Shown here piece by piece: positions 28,701-37,200 of a stretch of DNA of 64,000 nucleotides (position 1 is the stretch's first letter; each line of letters begins with the position of its first letter). The stretch lies in NCBI GenBank assembly GCA_016715965.1, contig JADJXG010000001.1, positions 1 through 64,000 of the forward strand. The letters are read 5' to 3'. The DNA comes from Saprospiraceae bacterium. Its GTDB lineage: Bacteria > Bacteroidota > Bacteroidia > Chitinophagales > Saprospiraceae. Under the pieces are notes generated by a model, which did no database searches, had not been told where the DNA came from, and saw only the letters and a program-made list of their open reading frames with translations. The position numbers were made by a program, and so were the translations under genes.

Positions 28701-30138
28701 CTTCGGTGGTGGCCTCCAATGAACTAGGCGCGATCGATGTATCCAAAACTCCTCTTTTTACGAGCAACTCATAAACCAATGGATATGAACACTCATTCCT
28801 CAAAATCACGGGTAAACCTGTTTCAAAATTTCCGTAACATGCATGGGGCAAGGTGTAAATGGTATCATAGTTTGGAGCAGGACATCCCACAAGCGGAGCT
28901 TGATCGTCAACGACTTTGATCACCTGAATACAGGTAGTGTCCTCACCAGTACACCAATCCACAATAAACCACTCTCTCAATATTTTGAAAGATCCAGCAC
29001 AAGCGCCCAATCGGATGTCGTTGTAGGAATAATTGATATTTCTACAATTCACCCCACCGGGAAAACCTGTAAATGTAGGTGTAATGGAGTCTGTACAAGT
29101 TAAGGCAGGTAATCCACCCGGAAGTCCGTCATAATTGGGAGGACAGGTAATGTTGCTCAAGGATCCGGCCCTCATTAGAATGGTATCAACACATGTAGTG
29201 TCGTTGCCATAATTGTCCACTGCATGCCATGTTCTAAAAATGGTGTCTATGTATGGAGCCGGAGGAGGACAAACCACTTGGACTGTCCGGTCATTGTAAG
29301 TAAATCGGGTTGGACCGCAATTGTCATAAAAAGAACTACTGCTTGTATAAGTCCTGGGTTGACCTGGTACCGGCGTTGGGTTTGGCGCTCCGACAGGTTT
29401 TGGAAATCCCACATTGGGATTGGATGGCAAGATACTTTCACCACAATCTACCTCAATGCTGCGACATGTAATTCTGGGCTTTAATTTATCTTCTACCTTA
29501 ATCAATCCCCAGCAATAATTTCCACTGCAACGGTGGGTAACCGACACCTTATAGTATCTACCCAAATGCGATGAATTGACATAGGGGCTTGACGCTATCG
29601 GCGCATCGGTATTAATGTCCCGAATCACAACATCATAATCCCTAAAATCAAATCCAGTACCTTCCAAAATCATCGCAGGAGTTACCAAACCATTGCATGT
29701 CTCATCCAAAGACACATTGACTGTGTCATTGCAATTGATTTGAGGTGCATTGGTGGCTCCTACATTGATTCGAAAAGTGTCCCGATCGCATGGGCCTATT
29801 GGAATTGAAAGGTCCAGCTCTACCATTTCAAAGACAACGTCACCCGGAGTATTCCAAATAATGTTGACAAACGGCTGAGGAGCCACATAATTAATCACCG
29901 CACTACCGGAGATTAAATTGAATGTGTAAGTGTTGGCTGCATCAAAGTTATTAATAACATAAGATTGCACGGTACTTGACTGGCACACATTCGCTACTGG
30001 AGGAAGGCTTAAGGTCGCACATGTCTGAGCTCCTAAATCCACCCCAAATACCGGGCCCATCCAGAGCATCACCGGCAGAAGATTCTTCATGAAGAAAGAA
30101 TCAGTGATTTGTGTAAACAACGGTCTCTTCATAATCAA
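25771..30138 (-). CDS. Giant Cys-rich surface protein with dockerin- and cohesin-like segments and T9SS tail (paralog 3)
   Basis: This 1455-aa protein is the upstream member of the array. The signal peptide is FMKNLLPVMLWMGPVFGV, ending LGAQ; the start could also be the ATG at 30090. The layout matches paralogs 1 and 2: Cys-rich modules, GSHDNCE, KILREWFIVDWC and KILRKWTVIDWC. A dockerin-like part at about residues 1100-1160 has VTTADIVAIQKHILG and AADVNNSRSITARDITDLRK. A cohesin-like part at about 1220-1350 has INIPIFMNGIETISG and ELRFDPSVLEFVDLRAG, the clearest cohesin match of the three. The T9SS domain runs from YQNRPNPFSTVT to KKMILIK. It is predicted to be exported and surface-bound. 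Confidence 0.85.
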   Translation of the reverse strand: MIMKRPLFTQITDSFFMKNLLPVMLWMGPVFGVDLGAQTCATLSLPPVANVCQSSTVQSYVINNFDAANTYTFNLISGSAVINYVAPQPFVNIIWNTPGDVVFEMVELDLSIPIGPCDRDTFRINVGATNAPQINCNDTVNVSLDETCNGLVTPAMILEGTGFDFRDYDVVIRDINTDAPIASSPYVNSSHLGRYYKVSVTHRCSGNYCWGLIKVEDKLKPRITCRSIEVDCGESILPSNPNVGFPKPVGAPNPTPVPGQPRTYTSSSSFYDNCGPTRFTYNDRTVQVVCPPPAPYIDTIFRTWHAVDNYGNDTTCVDTILMRAGSLSNITCPPNYDGLPGGLPALTCTDSITPTFTGFPGGVNCRNINYSYNDIRLGACAGSFKILREWFIVDWCTGEDTTCIQVIKVVDDQAPLVGCPAPNYDTIYTLPHACYGNFETGLPVILRNECSYPLVYELLVKRGVLDTSIAPSSLEATTEGVFRRMNGATLLGFRVENLPVGLSWLVYRVTDACGNVGECIKEVVVVETSRPTAVCHFETIVTLTDDGWAKIDAIAFDDGSHDNCEMGGFKVMRMDSSICGGKGNTSFDDYIEFCCDDVSLTVPVIVRLLVIDRAGNTNECMVRVFVHDKKPPVVTCLPNITVSCQFDYSDLTKFGVYRTKEEDRKNIILNDPNNNTVAQPHFWGRDGLISEDCTLFIDTSEVTFPQQCGLATIQRTFVFRDKANNSVSCTQFITVRNFSPFNLANVVFPADTSLSGCLDHVDTSATGSPKWPAGSSCSSVIATYEDEVFNQVENVCFKILRKWTVIDWCSFNPTTRAGSISRTQVIKVINKDKPDFTSSCDNRSFDVISADCNGNITLTASAIDICGNSTGLVWSYKIDIGNNGSVDINGNSNDASGVYPVGSHRITWTVEDRCGNFETCSYIFTLIDRKQPTPVCRSGIITVIMPTSGSVTIWANDLNIASNDNCTPANQLLYSFSSNTNNNSRTFTCAQIPDGVSEEFSFRIYVTDLAGNQDYCETKVIIQDGLGNACPDNLGGGGTTATAIVAGLISTDQNSTLEEAMVAINGATPSLPKYHITQKDGKYVFAALPVKENYTLSAVKDDDVLNGVTTADIVAIQKHILGIQSLESPYKYIAADVNNSRSITARDITDLRKLILGVTEKFPIGKSWVFVNADQKFNDPTSPWPYEDAMVLNQLDNHQMDKNFIAVKLGDINNSALTNQLSKLSSRNQNVATLEISDVDFEMENIINIPIFMNGIETISGLQAELRFDPSVLEFVDLRAGSMKADNGHINPFLLENGVIRFSIDQVSGVGTDRPLFELVFNTKKNGQVKENIYMSRSSFVGEAYSSNGETYTLNLGFRSHEEDQNTEKGFVLYQNRPNPFSTVTDISFYLPKEGEANLKICDVNGRILKQLTRKFSAGMHTVQISNKDIEQSGILYYILESSEHRAVKKMILIK

Positions 30139-30575
30139 ATGACATTTTTAAATAATTCGTTTTTTGCCAATCATAATGAGCGCATGCCGGCTACATGCGA
30201 CCATGGGGGGATTGTCGGGTGGAGGGTATAGATAATCTCATTGGTTTCAATAAATGCATACCGCATTTAGCGATTCCAATTATTTTATCTGCTGCTTAAA
30301 GTGCAAGGAATGTTCCAAAAATGTCTCTGATCTTTCTACTCATCACTGAAAAGATTAATATCAAAACATTATATAAATCAGTAATATATTAAGTTCTATT
30401 TTTACAATATTTACACTTAATAAAAACTTATTATCAGTAAAAAAAAAGTTTATAAAAAAGGAATGTCCTCTCCGATGGACCTAATTATTCCCATCATGGG
30501 CTTCAAAATAGACCAACCATTGCAGTGTTCAGAACACTGCTATTCAGATAACTATACTAAATGTTGGAATTTGTG
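30139..30575. other. Long upstream region of the giant array, with dyads
   Basis: No gene is seen in these 437 bases. The region holds CGCATG-(7)-CATGCG at 30181-30199, inside the probable leader of paralog 3, and a strongly AT-rich block at 30355-30460. A perfect 19-bp dyad lies at 30522-30540 next to the accD end. A large regulatory region upstream of the array is plausible. Confidence 0.5.
30522..30540. repeat. Perfect 9-bp inverted repeat near the accD 3' end
   Basis: GCAGTGTTC, one spacer base, then GAACACTGC. There is no T run on either strand, so it is unlikely to be a terminator. The one-base spacer makes a tight RNA hairpin awkward. It looks more like a protein-binding dyad. Confidence 0.5.
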
Positions 30576-31427
30576 TTACTCTGCGTCGAGTTCAAACGCT
30601 TCCAAAAGATCCGATATCCTTTCTCTCAGGTCCTTGCGATCGACGATAAAATCAAGAAATCCATTTTCCAATAGGAATTCGGATCGCTGAAAGCCTTCGG
30701 GCAAATCCCTTTTGATGGTCTCCCTAACCACTCTGGGACCTGCAAATCCAATGAGAGCTTTGGGTTCGGAAAAATTAATATCGCCCAACATGGCAAAGGA
30801 GGCGGTAACACCTCCTGTGGTTGGGTCTGTTAAAAAGGAAAAATAAGGCAAACGGTGTTTGGCCAAGAGCGTAAGTTTGGCAGAAGTCTTAGCCATCTGC
30901 ATCAGTGAAAATGCTGACTCCATCATTCTTGCCCCACCGGATTTGGATATTACCATCAGTGCTGCTCTATCCTCTATTGCCACATCGATTGCCCTGCTAA
31001 TCTTCTCTCCCATCACGCTCCCCATCGATCCTCCAATAAAACTAAAATCCATTGCAGCTACCACCAATGGCTTTTTGTTGATACGACCAATGGCCACAGT
31101 AATCGAATCATTTTTATTTGAATTTTTTTTCGCTTCTTCCAAACGCTTGGAATAGGGTTGCAAATCTGTAAACTCCAGAAAGTCATACGATTGGAGTTCA
31201 TCAAAGAGGGTTTCGTATTTACCCTCAAACAAAATATCAAAATACTGATCTGAACTTATGCGGGTATGGTAGTTGCACGAAGGACATTTGTACAAATTCT
31301 CCTTCAACTTCATATTGGTGGAAGTTGTGTTGCATTCCGGACATTTAAACCACAGGCCGTCCGGGGCTTCTTTCTTGTTTTTCGTTTTTGTTGATATCCC
31401 TTCTTTCAGGCGGGTAAACCATCCCAT
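30576..31427 (-). CDS. accD: Acetyl-CoA carboxylase carboxyltransferase beta subunit
   Basis: The beta subunit of the carboxyltransferase makes malonyl-CoA with AccA for fatty-acid synthesis. The N-terminal zinc ribbon has Cys29, Cys32, Cys48 and Cys51 (CPEC and CPSC). The crotonase-type core includes SGGARMMESAFSLMQMAK and the glycine-rich PTTGGVTASFAMLGD, with IGFAGPRVV further on. The length is 283 aa. It is divergent from dapB. The start ATG at 31427 is MGWFTRLK, which fits the family. Confidence 0.95.
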   Translation of the reverse strand: MGWFTRLKEGISTKTKNKKEAPDGLWFKCPECNTTSTNMKLKENLYKCPSCNYHTRISSDQYFDILFEGKYETLFDELQSYDFLEFTDLQPYSKRLEEAKKNSNKNDSITVAIGRINKKPLVVAAMDFSFIGGSMGSVMGEKISRAIDVAIEDRAALMVISKSGGARMMESAFSLMQMAKTSAKLTLLAKHRLPYFSFLTDPTTGGVTASFAMLGDINFSEPKALIGFAGPRVVRETIKRDLPEGFQRSEFLLENGFLDFIVDRKDLRERISDLLEAFELDAE

Positions 31428-31475
31428 ATCACGATCATTTAATTTGGTGAATGATTATGTCCAAAGGATTAGCGG

Positions 31476-31483
31476 CAAAAATA
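31476..31483 (-). promoter_or_regulatory. Bacteroidota -7 box for accD
   Basis: On the minus strand TATTTTTG matches TAnnTTTG and is followed by CC, 48 bases before the accD ATG. It faces away from a similar box for dapB at 31509. Confidence 0.5.
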
Positions 31484-31508
31484 GACCTTTTATTCATGTA
31501 CCAATGCC

Positions 31509-31516
31509 TATTTTTG
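31509..31516 (+). promoter_or_regulatory. Bacteroidota -7 box for dapB-dnaG
   Basis: TATTTTTG matches TAnnTTTG and lies 46 bases before the dapB ATG at 31563. Confidence 0.5.
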
Positions 31517-31562
31517 TGTGGGATTTAATAAAATATATTTTTATATTGATTATCAGTTTATT

Positions 31563-32291
31563 ATGAATATTTGTCTAATTGGTTATGGCAAAATGGGGCA
31601 GGCCATAGAGAAGGTTTTAAACGATAAAGGACATTCTATCACAGGAATCATCCATAAATCCAATGTCGACGAATTAGCTCATTTTCTAACATTGAGTGAT
31701 GTCGCCATCGAATTTACAGGACCACTTTCTGCCTTTGAGAATATCAAGGCTTGTTTCAAAGCGGGTGTGCCGGTGGTAAGTGGAAGTACGGGCTGGCTTG
31801 ACCAATGGGAAGAAATGACAAAATTTCAAATCCAATACAACGGAACACTCATGTGGGCTTCTAATTTCAGCATCGGAGTCAATCTATTTTTTGAAATGAA
31901 CAGAATGCTGGCAAAACTTTCCAAAACGCTTCCCCTTTATAAATACATCGTCGAAGAGGTGCATCATACGGCCAAAGTGGATAAACCTTCCGGCACGGCT
32001 CTTACCCTTGTCTCGGATATCCTGCAAGATCACAAGGAATACAACGGTTGGATCCTTGACCCACAAGAAGAACAAAATCAATTCATACCCGTAAATACAA
32101 AACGAGAGGGAAATGTGGTGGGTTACCATCAGGTAAAATTGATCGGGCCAAATGATCAGATTTTGTTGAGCCATGAAGCATTCAATCGTTCTGAATTTGC
32201 CAGCGGAGCGGTGATTGGTGCAGAATGGATAAAAGATAAAATCGGTATATATTCCATGGGCGACTTACTTCAATTTACCATGCAGGGCTGA
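31563..32291 (+). CDS. dapB: 4-hydroxy-tetrahydrodipicolinate reductase
   Basis: DapB reduces the dihydrodipicolinate precursor with NAD(P)H in the diaminopimelate/lysine pathway. It opens with the Rossmann motif CLIGYGKMGQAI. The catalytic signature EEVHHTAKVDKPSGTA has the His pair and Lys. The ATG at 31563 is chosen because the earlier ATG at 31518 lies just after the promoter box and adds an unrelated tail. The length is 242 aa. One base separates its stop from dnaG, so they are one operon. The pathway partner lysA lies at 7 kb. Confidence 0.94.
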   Translation: MNICLIGYGKMGQAIEKVLNDKGHSITGIIHKSNVDELAHFLTLSDVAIEFTGPLSAFENIKACFKAGVPVVSGSTGWLDQWEEMTKFQIQYNGTLMWASNFSIGVNLFFEMNRMLAKLSKTLPLYKYIVEEVHHTAKVDKPSGTALTLVSDILQDHKEYNGWILDPQEEQNQFIPVNTKREGNVVGYHQVKLIGPNDQILLSHEAFNRSEFASGAVIGAEWIKDKIGIYSMGDLLQFTMQG

Positions 32292-32292
32292 G

Positions 32293-34230
32293 ATGATTCA
32301 ACACAATTCCATACAAAAAGTTATTGATGCGGCTCGGATCGAAGAAATCGTCAGAGATTATGTCGATCTCAAAAACAGGGGTTCGAACTTAACTGGCCTT
32401 TGTCCTTTTCACAAAGAAAAGACCCCTTCCTTTTCGGTGTCTCCTTCAAAAAATATTTTCAAGTGTTTTGGCTGTGGTAAAGGGGGTGATCCCATTGAAT
32501 TTATCAAGGAGATCGAGCAACTCAGTTTTTCAGAAGCCATTCGGCTGCTTGCAAAACGCTATCAGATCGAGCTCGAAGAAAAAGAATTGAGTCAGCAGGA
32601 TCAGGCTGCGGAATTGGAAATTCAATCCTTGAATATTATCAACCAATGGGCACAGGAATACTATTCCGACAAACTTTGGAATTCCGACGAAGGCAAAAAC
32701 ATTGGTCTTTCTTATTTTAAAGAAAGAGGATTTCTGGACTCCACCTTGCAAAAATTTGGAATTGGATTTGCCGCAGATTATCCATCTGCATTTACACAAG
32801 AATCCATCCAAAAAGGATATCAAGCTGAATTTCTGAAAAAGGTCGGATTGACCACTGCCAACCATCAGGATTTTTTTAGAAACAGAATTATTTTTCCTCT
32901 CCACAATCAAAGTGGAAAAGTCACCGGATTTGCTGGCAGAATCATTGGCGGCGAGAGCAAAATTGCAAAATACATCAACTCACCGGAAAGCCAGGTTTAT
33001 AAGAAAAGTAAAACCTTATTTGGATTACATCTCGCCAAAAATGAGATTAGAAAACAAAACAACTGCTATCTAGTAGAAGGCTATACTGATGTGATGTCCC
33101 TGCATCAGGCTGGAATTGAAAATGTGGTAGCTTCTTCAGGTACTGCATTGACAGAAGATCAGATCCATCTTATCAAAAGACATGCTCAAACTGTGACCAT
33201 ACTTTATGATGGAGATCAGGCTGGAATCAAAGCCGCCGAAAGGGGAATTGAACTGATCATCAAAGAAGGACTCAATGTATATGTTGCTTTGTTTCCTGAG
33301 AAAGAAGACCCTGATAGTTTTGTTAAAAAATATGGGTATGAAGGTTTTCAGAATTTTTTAACCAACGAAGTAAAAGATTTTATCTTATTTAAAATACAAT
33401 TGCTCCACCAACAATCACAGAATGATCCTGTCAAACGCTCAGCAGTCGTCCAGGAAATTGTTCAAATAATTGCAAAAATTGAAGACTCCATCAAACGCTC
33501 TATTTATTTACAAAATGCTGCTAAAATTTTGCAACTGCAGGAATCCACGCTGATAGAAAATTGCAACAATTACATTCGTGAAAATTTAAAAAATAAATCC
33601 TTTGCAGACAAAAGAAAATCCCTGCAACACGATGAAACCATCTTAAACGATCAGCAAGAAATAAGTTTTAAGAAACAAAACCAACATCTTCTAGAAACAG
33701 GAGATGAAATCCACGAAAAAGAACTCATCCGAATACTGATGCTTGCAGCAGACCAACCGTGGAAAGATACCAGCTTTACTGTAGCTCACTTTATTATCGA
33801 GAATATCATTGACATTCTGGAGTATTTTGACAATCCATTCTACGCCATGCTTATTCAAGATGTCATAGGCAGAATACAAACAAACGATCCGGTTAACTTC
33901 AATTACTTCTTACATCATCCTACCAAACATGTGTCTCAATTGGCCATTGAGTTCTCGGCTTTTCCATATTCGTACAGCGACAACTGGGCTGATAAATACG
34001 GTATTTATCTCAACAAAAAAACCAATGGCATTGATTATACAGAAAATGAAATTGAATCGGTGGTCAAATATTTAAAATTCAGAAAATTCAATAAAGTGAT
34101 CAAAGAGCTCGACCAACAAATTGTTGAGAATACAGCCCATGATGAAGGCGTAGAACTCATCAAAGCAAGAGAGGAAATTAAAAAAATGAAAAATCAGCTT
34201 TTTCAAGAAGTTTGGAAAACTGAAAACTAA
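32293..34230 (+). CDS. dnaG: DNA primase
   Basis: DnaG makes RNA primers at the replication fork. The CHC2 zinc finger has Cys37, His40, Cys58 and Cys61 (CPFHKEKTPSFSVS; FKCFGCGKGGD). The TOPRIM core has the Glu in YLVEGYTDVMSLHQAG and the acidic DGD in ILYDGDQAGIKAAERG. The C-terminal helicase-binding region is less conserved. At 645 aa it is a normal length. It starts one base after the dapB stop and is followed after 26 bases by a secreted-protein gene. Confidence 0.95.
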   Translation: MIQHNSIQKVIDAARIEEIVRDYVDLKNRGSNLTGLCPFHKEKTPSFSVSPSKNIFKCFGCGKGGDPIEFIKEIEQLSFSEAIRLLAKRYQIELEEKELSQQDQAAELEIQSLNIINQWAQEYYSDKLWNSDEGKNIGLSYFKERGFLDSTLQKFGIGFAADYPSAFTQESIQKGYQAEFLKKVGLTTANHQDFFRNRIIFPLHNQSGKVTGFAGRIIGGESKIAKYINSPESQVYKKSKTLFGLHLAKNEIRKQNNCYLVEGYTDVMSLHQAGIENVVASSGTALTEDQIHLIKRHAQTVTILYDGDQAGIKAAERGIELIIKEGLNVYVALFPEKEDPDSFVKKYGYEGFQNFLTNEVKDFILFKIQLLHQQSQNDPVKRSAVVQEIVQIIAKIEDSIKRSIYLQNAAKILQLQESTLIENCNNYIRENLKNKSFADKRKSLQHDETILNDQQEISFKKQNQHLLETGDEIHEKELIRILMLAADQPWKDTSFTVAHFIIENIIDILEYFDNPFYAMLIQDVIGRIQTNDPVNFNYFLHHPTKHVSQLAIEFSAFPYSYSDNWADKYGIYLNKKTNGIDYTENEIESVVKYLKFRKFNKVIKELDQQIVENTAHDEGVELIKAREEIKKMKNQLFQEVWKTEN

Positions 34231-34256
34231 TCCATCCAATTTATAAAACTATTGAC

Positions 34257-37200
34257 ATGCAAATAAATATCCGACTTCTTGCAATTTGTAGTCTCATTTT
34301 CCTTCGATGGAATATGGTATGTGGTCAGGAGGCACCCGATTTATTAAAACCCATACCAGATAAAGATATTCCAGCATGGGCAATCTATCTGTATGATAAT
34401 CCCGTCAATTTGCATAAAGTTGATTCTGCTTTTAAGGCATATTACGCCATTCACCCATTTGAGAAATCGAAGTTCAGCAGGTATTACAAGCGATTAATCA
34501 TGCAAAACAGAATGTGTCTGGATGAATTTGGCAATATTAAAGAAAGAAAATCAAATATTATAGAGCAACCAGTTACAGAAATCAATACAAACACCAGATC
34601 CCAAATGCCAGAATGGAAGGTGGTGGATATGGAAACTTTTTGGCTGGAAAGTCCTCAGGTGGCCTGTCCATGGCAGGTCAATGTTTACGCAGTTGATCTC
34701 TGCAAATCAAACCCTTCTTTTATGATTGCAGCCTCAGAGACTGGCGGAATTTATCGGACTGAAAATAAAGGATTGCAATGGACCCAAGTAGCGCATCATC
34801 AAAAATTGGAAACCAAAGCCATAGCGGTTCATCCTACTTCTCCGGATACCATCTTTTTGGGAACGGCAGGTGCCATTCAAAGATCCGTGGACAGAGGAAA
34901 CAGCTGGAGCATTGTTTTTCAATACCAAGATCTATGGGTGCATGATTTTGAAATTCTCAGCGATAGGCCAAACGTCCTGTTGGCTTCTACCAGCAAGGGA
35001 CTTTTCAGGTCTGTCAATTCAGGAAAGGACTGGACCCAAATATTTACCGAGGCAAGTTGTGATATAAAGGCCAATCCATCCAACAATAATATCATTTATA
35101 CCATGCGGTACAACAACAGTCTGGGATACTATGAACCCGTCAAGTCAAGCAATGCAGGGGCAAGTTTCAGTCTAAAAAATGCAGGCTGGCATAATTTGAA
35201 AGATGGTGGTGTGCGCATGGCGGTATCACCCGCCAATAGAAACCGGGTTTACGCCATTGTGTTGACTAATAATCGCGGCCCATATTTGATGCGCAGCGAT
35301 AATGAAGGTGAAAGCTGGAACATTGCTGCAAAGGGTAATTATCAAGGATATAATTCTCCGGAATTTCCAATGGACAATTGGCAAGGATTTTACGATTTGG
35401 CCATTATTGCATCCAACACCAATGCAGACCATCTCATCACGGGAACCGGATCCATTTTTAAATCCACCAATGGAGGTCAAAGCTTTACAATACATGGTGG
35501 GTATGGTGGAGACTTTGCGGTGCATCCTGATTTTCAATGTGCGGTGGGACATGGCAATGATTACTGGATTGGAACCGACGGAGGCTTGACTTATTCCACC
35601 GACTTTTTTACAGATGTCAACAAATCCTACGCACGCAACAAGGGACTCAACGGCAGTGATTTCTGGGGATTTGACGTTGGTTGGCATCAAAAAACATTTG
35701 CAGGAGGCAGATACCACAATGGCAACACCGTTTACGCTCCTGATTTTGATGGAAAATACATTCGGATGGGTGGAGCGGAACAGGCGACAGGGTATATTCA
35801 CCCCATCCGAAATCAAGATTTGTATTTTTCAGACATAGGCGCTTATTCCGTCGCCAGGGAGAATCAACAGAAAATGATCTGGAATCAGATTCCATGCGCC
35901 AAATACCCAAATGAATCTTACTATCCCATGGAATTTAGCAAAATGGTCTGGAGTCCGGTTTGTTATTCGACAGTTTATTTGGGAGAAAAAAATTCTCTGT
36001 GGGTCAGCAACAACAATGCAGCCTCATTCGAATCCCTTTTTTCAGTACCAGACGCAGACTCATGGGTGGAAGACATTGAGATTAGCCGTGCTGATCCCGC
36101 GGTGATTTATTTTAGTGAACGAAACAATCGAAGAACTGAAGGCCAGATATGGAAATCATTGGACGGAGGAAGGTCTTTTGAAAAATTGTCAAATCCCCCT
36201 GGAACTTCAGGCGGAATGAGAAGGGTAAAAGCCATTTGCATCAGTGATCAGGATCCCAAGATAATTTTTCAGGCGCTCCGATCCGGAAATGCACAAAACA
36301 AAGTTTTCAAAAGTTTAGACGGAGGTCAAAGCTGGATCAATCTCACCACACAAACCATTGCGTCTCATAACATATCCGATATTCTTTATCAGAATGGTAC
36401 AGAAGATGGGGTTTACATAGCTTGTGATGGCGGCAAAATATTCTATCGCAATAAAAACATGACAGATTGGGATCTCCACGGAACCGGCCTAAGTGCAAGT
36501 CATTTTACACGTACTTTAAAACCCTTCTACAAAAACCATCAATTAATCAACGGATCGAATCTGGGTGTTTGGGAAATCGATTTTTACGAACCATCAAAAC
36601 CGGTGGCGCAACCCTCAGTGGACAAGCAGAGTACTTACTGTCACAGAGATACTTTTTATTTTGATGATTATTCTACTTTGGAATATGACGGCACTCAAAG
36701 CTGGGAATGGAGTTTTCCCAACGCAAGTTATGTCAGCGATCCAAGTTCCAGAAATCCAAAAGTAATGTACAGCACACCCGGTAGTTATGATGTTACTCTT
36801 AAAATTAAAAATGCCCAGGGCGTTTCTGAAAAAACCGTAACGGACATGGTTAAAATAAACCCATCTGTTTGCAATCCTGATTCGATTTCGGACAAAGCTT
36901 TGGATCTTGGAGCACGCAACAACGCGCTTAATATTCCTGCTATTCCGGCACTTGCGGGTGCAAAAGGATTTACGGTAATGGCATGGATTAAGCTCCACCG
37001 CAGACAAGATTGCTTTACACAAATCATCAGCAATTGGGGAAGCAATGTTGGATTTGGATTTGGATTTGCATTTCAGGGATATGTACCAACTACCAACCTG
37101 ACCTTTTTTTGGAAAGATGTCCCTTATCAGTTGACTTCACCATTTAATCTGGACACCCTGGTTTGGACCCATGTGGCTCTTGTGGTGTATAAGGATTCCA

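Noticed and set aside
16753..30138. Repeated sequence in the giant array as a CRISPR or tandem DNA repeat
   Set aside because: The repetition is at the protein-module level with diverged DNA and large spacing; there are no short identical repeats with unique spacers.
35226..35816. Minus-strand open frame of 196 codons
   Set aside because: Antisense shadow of the BNR/PKD/LamG gene, whose repeats continue through it without a break.
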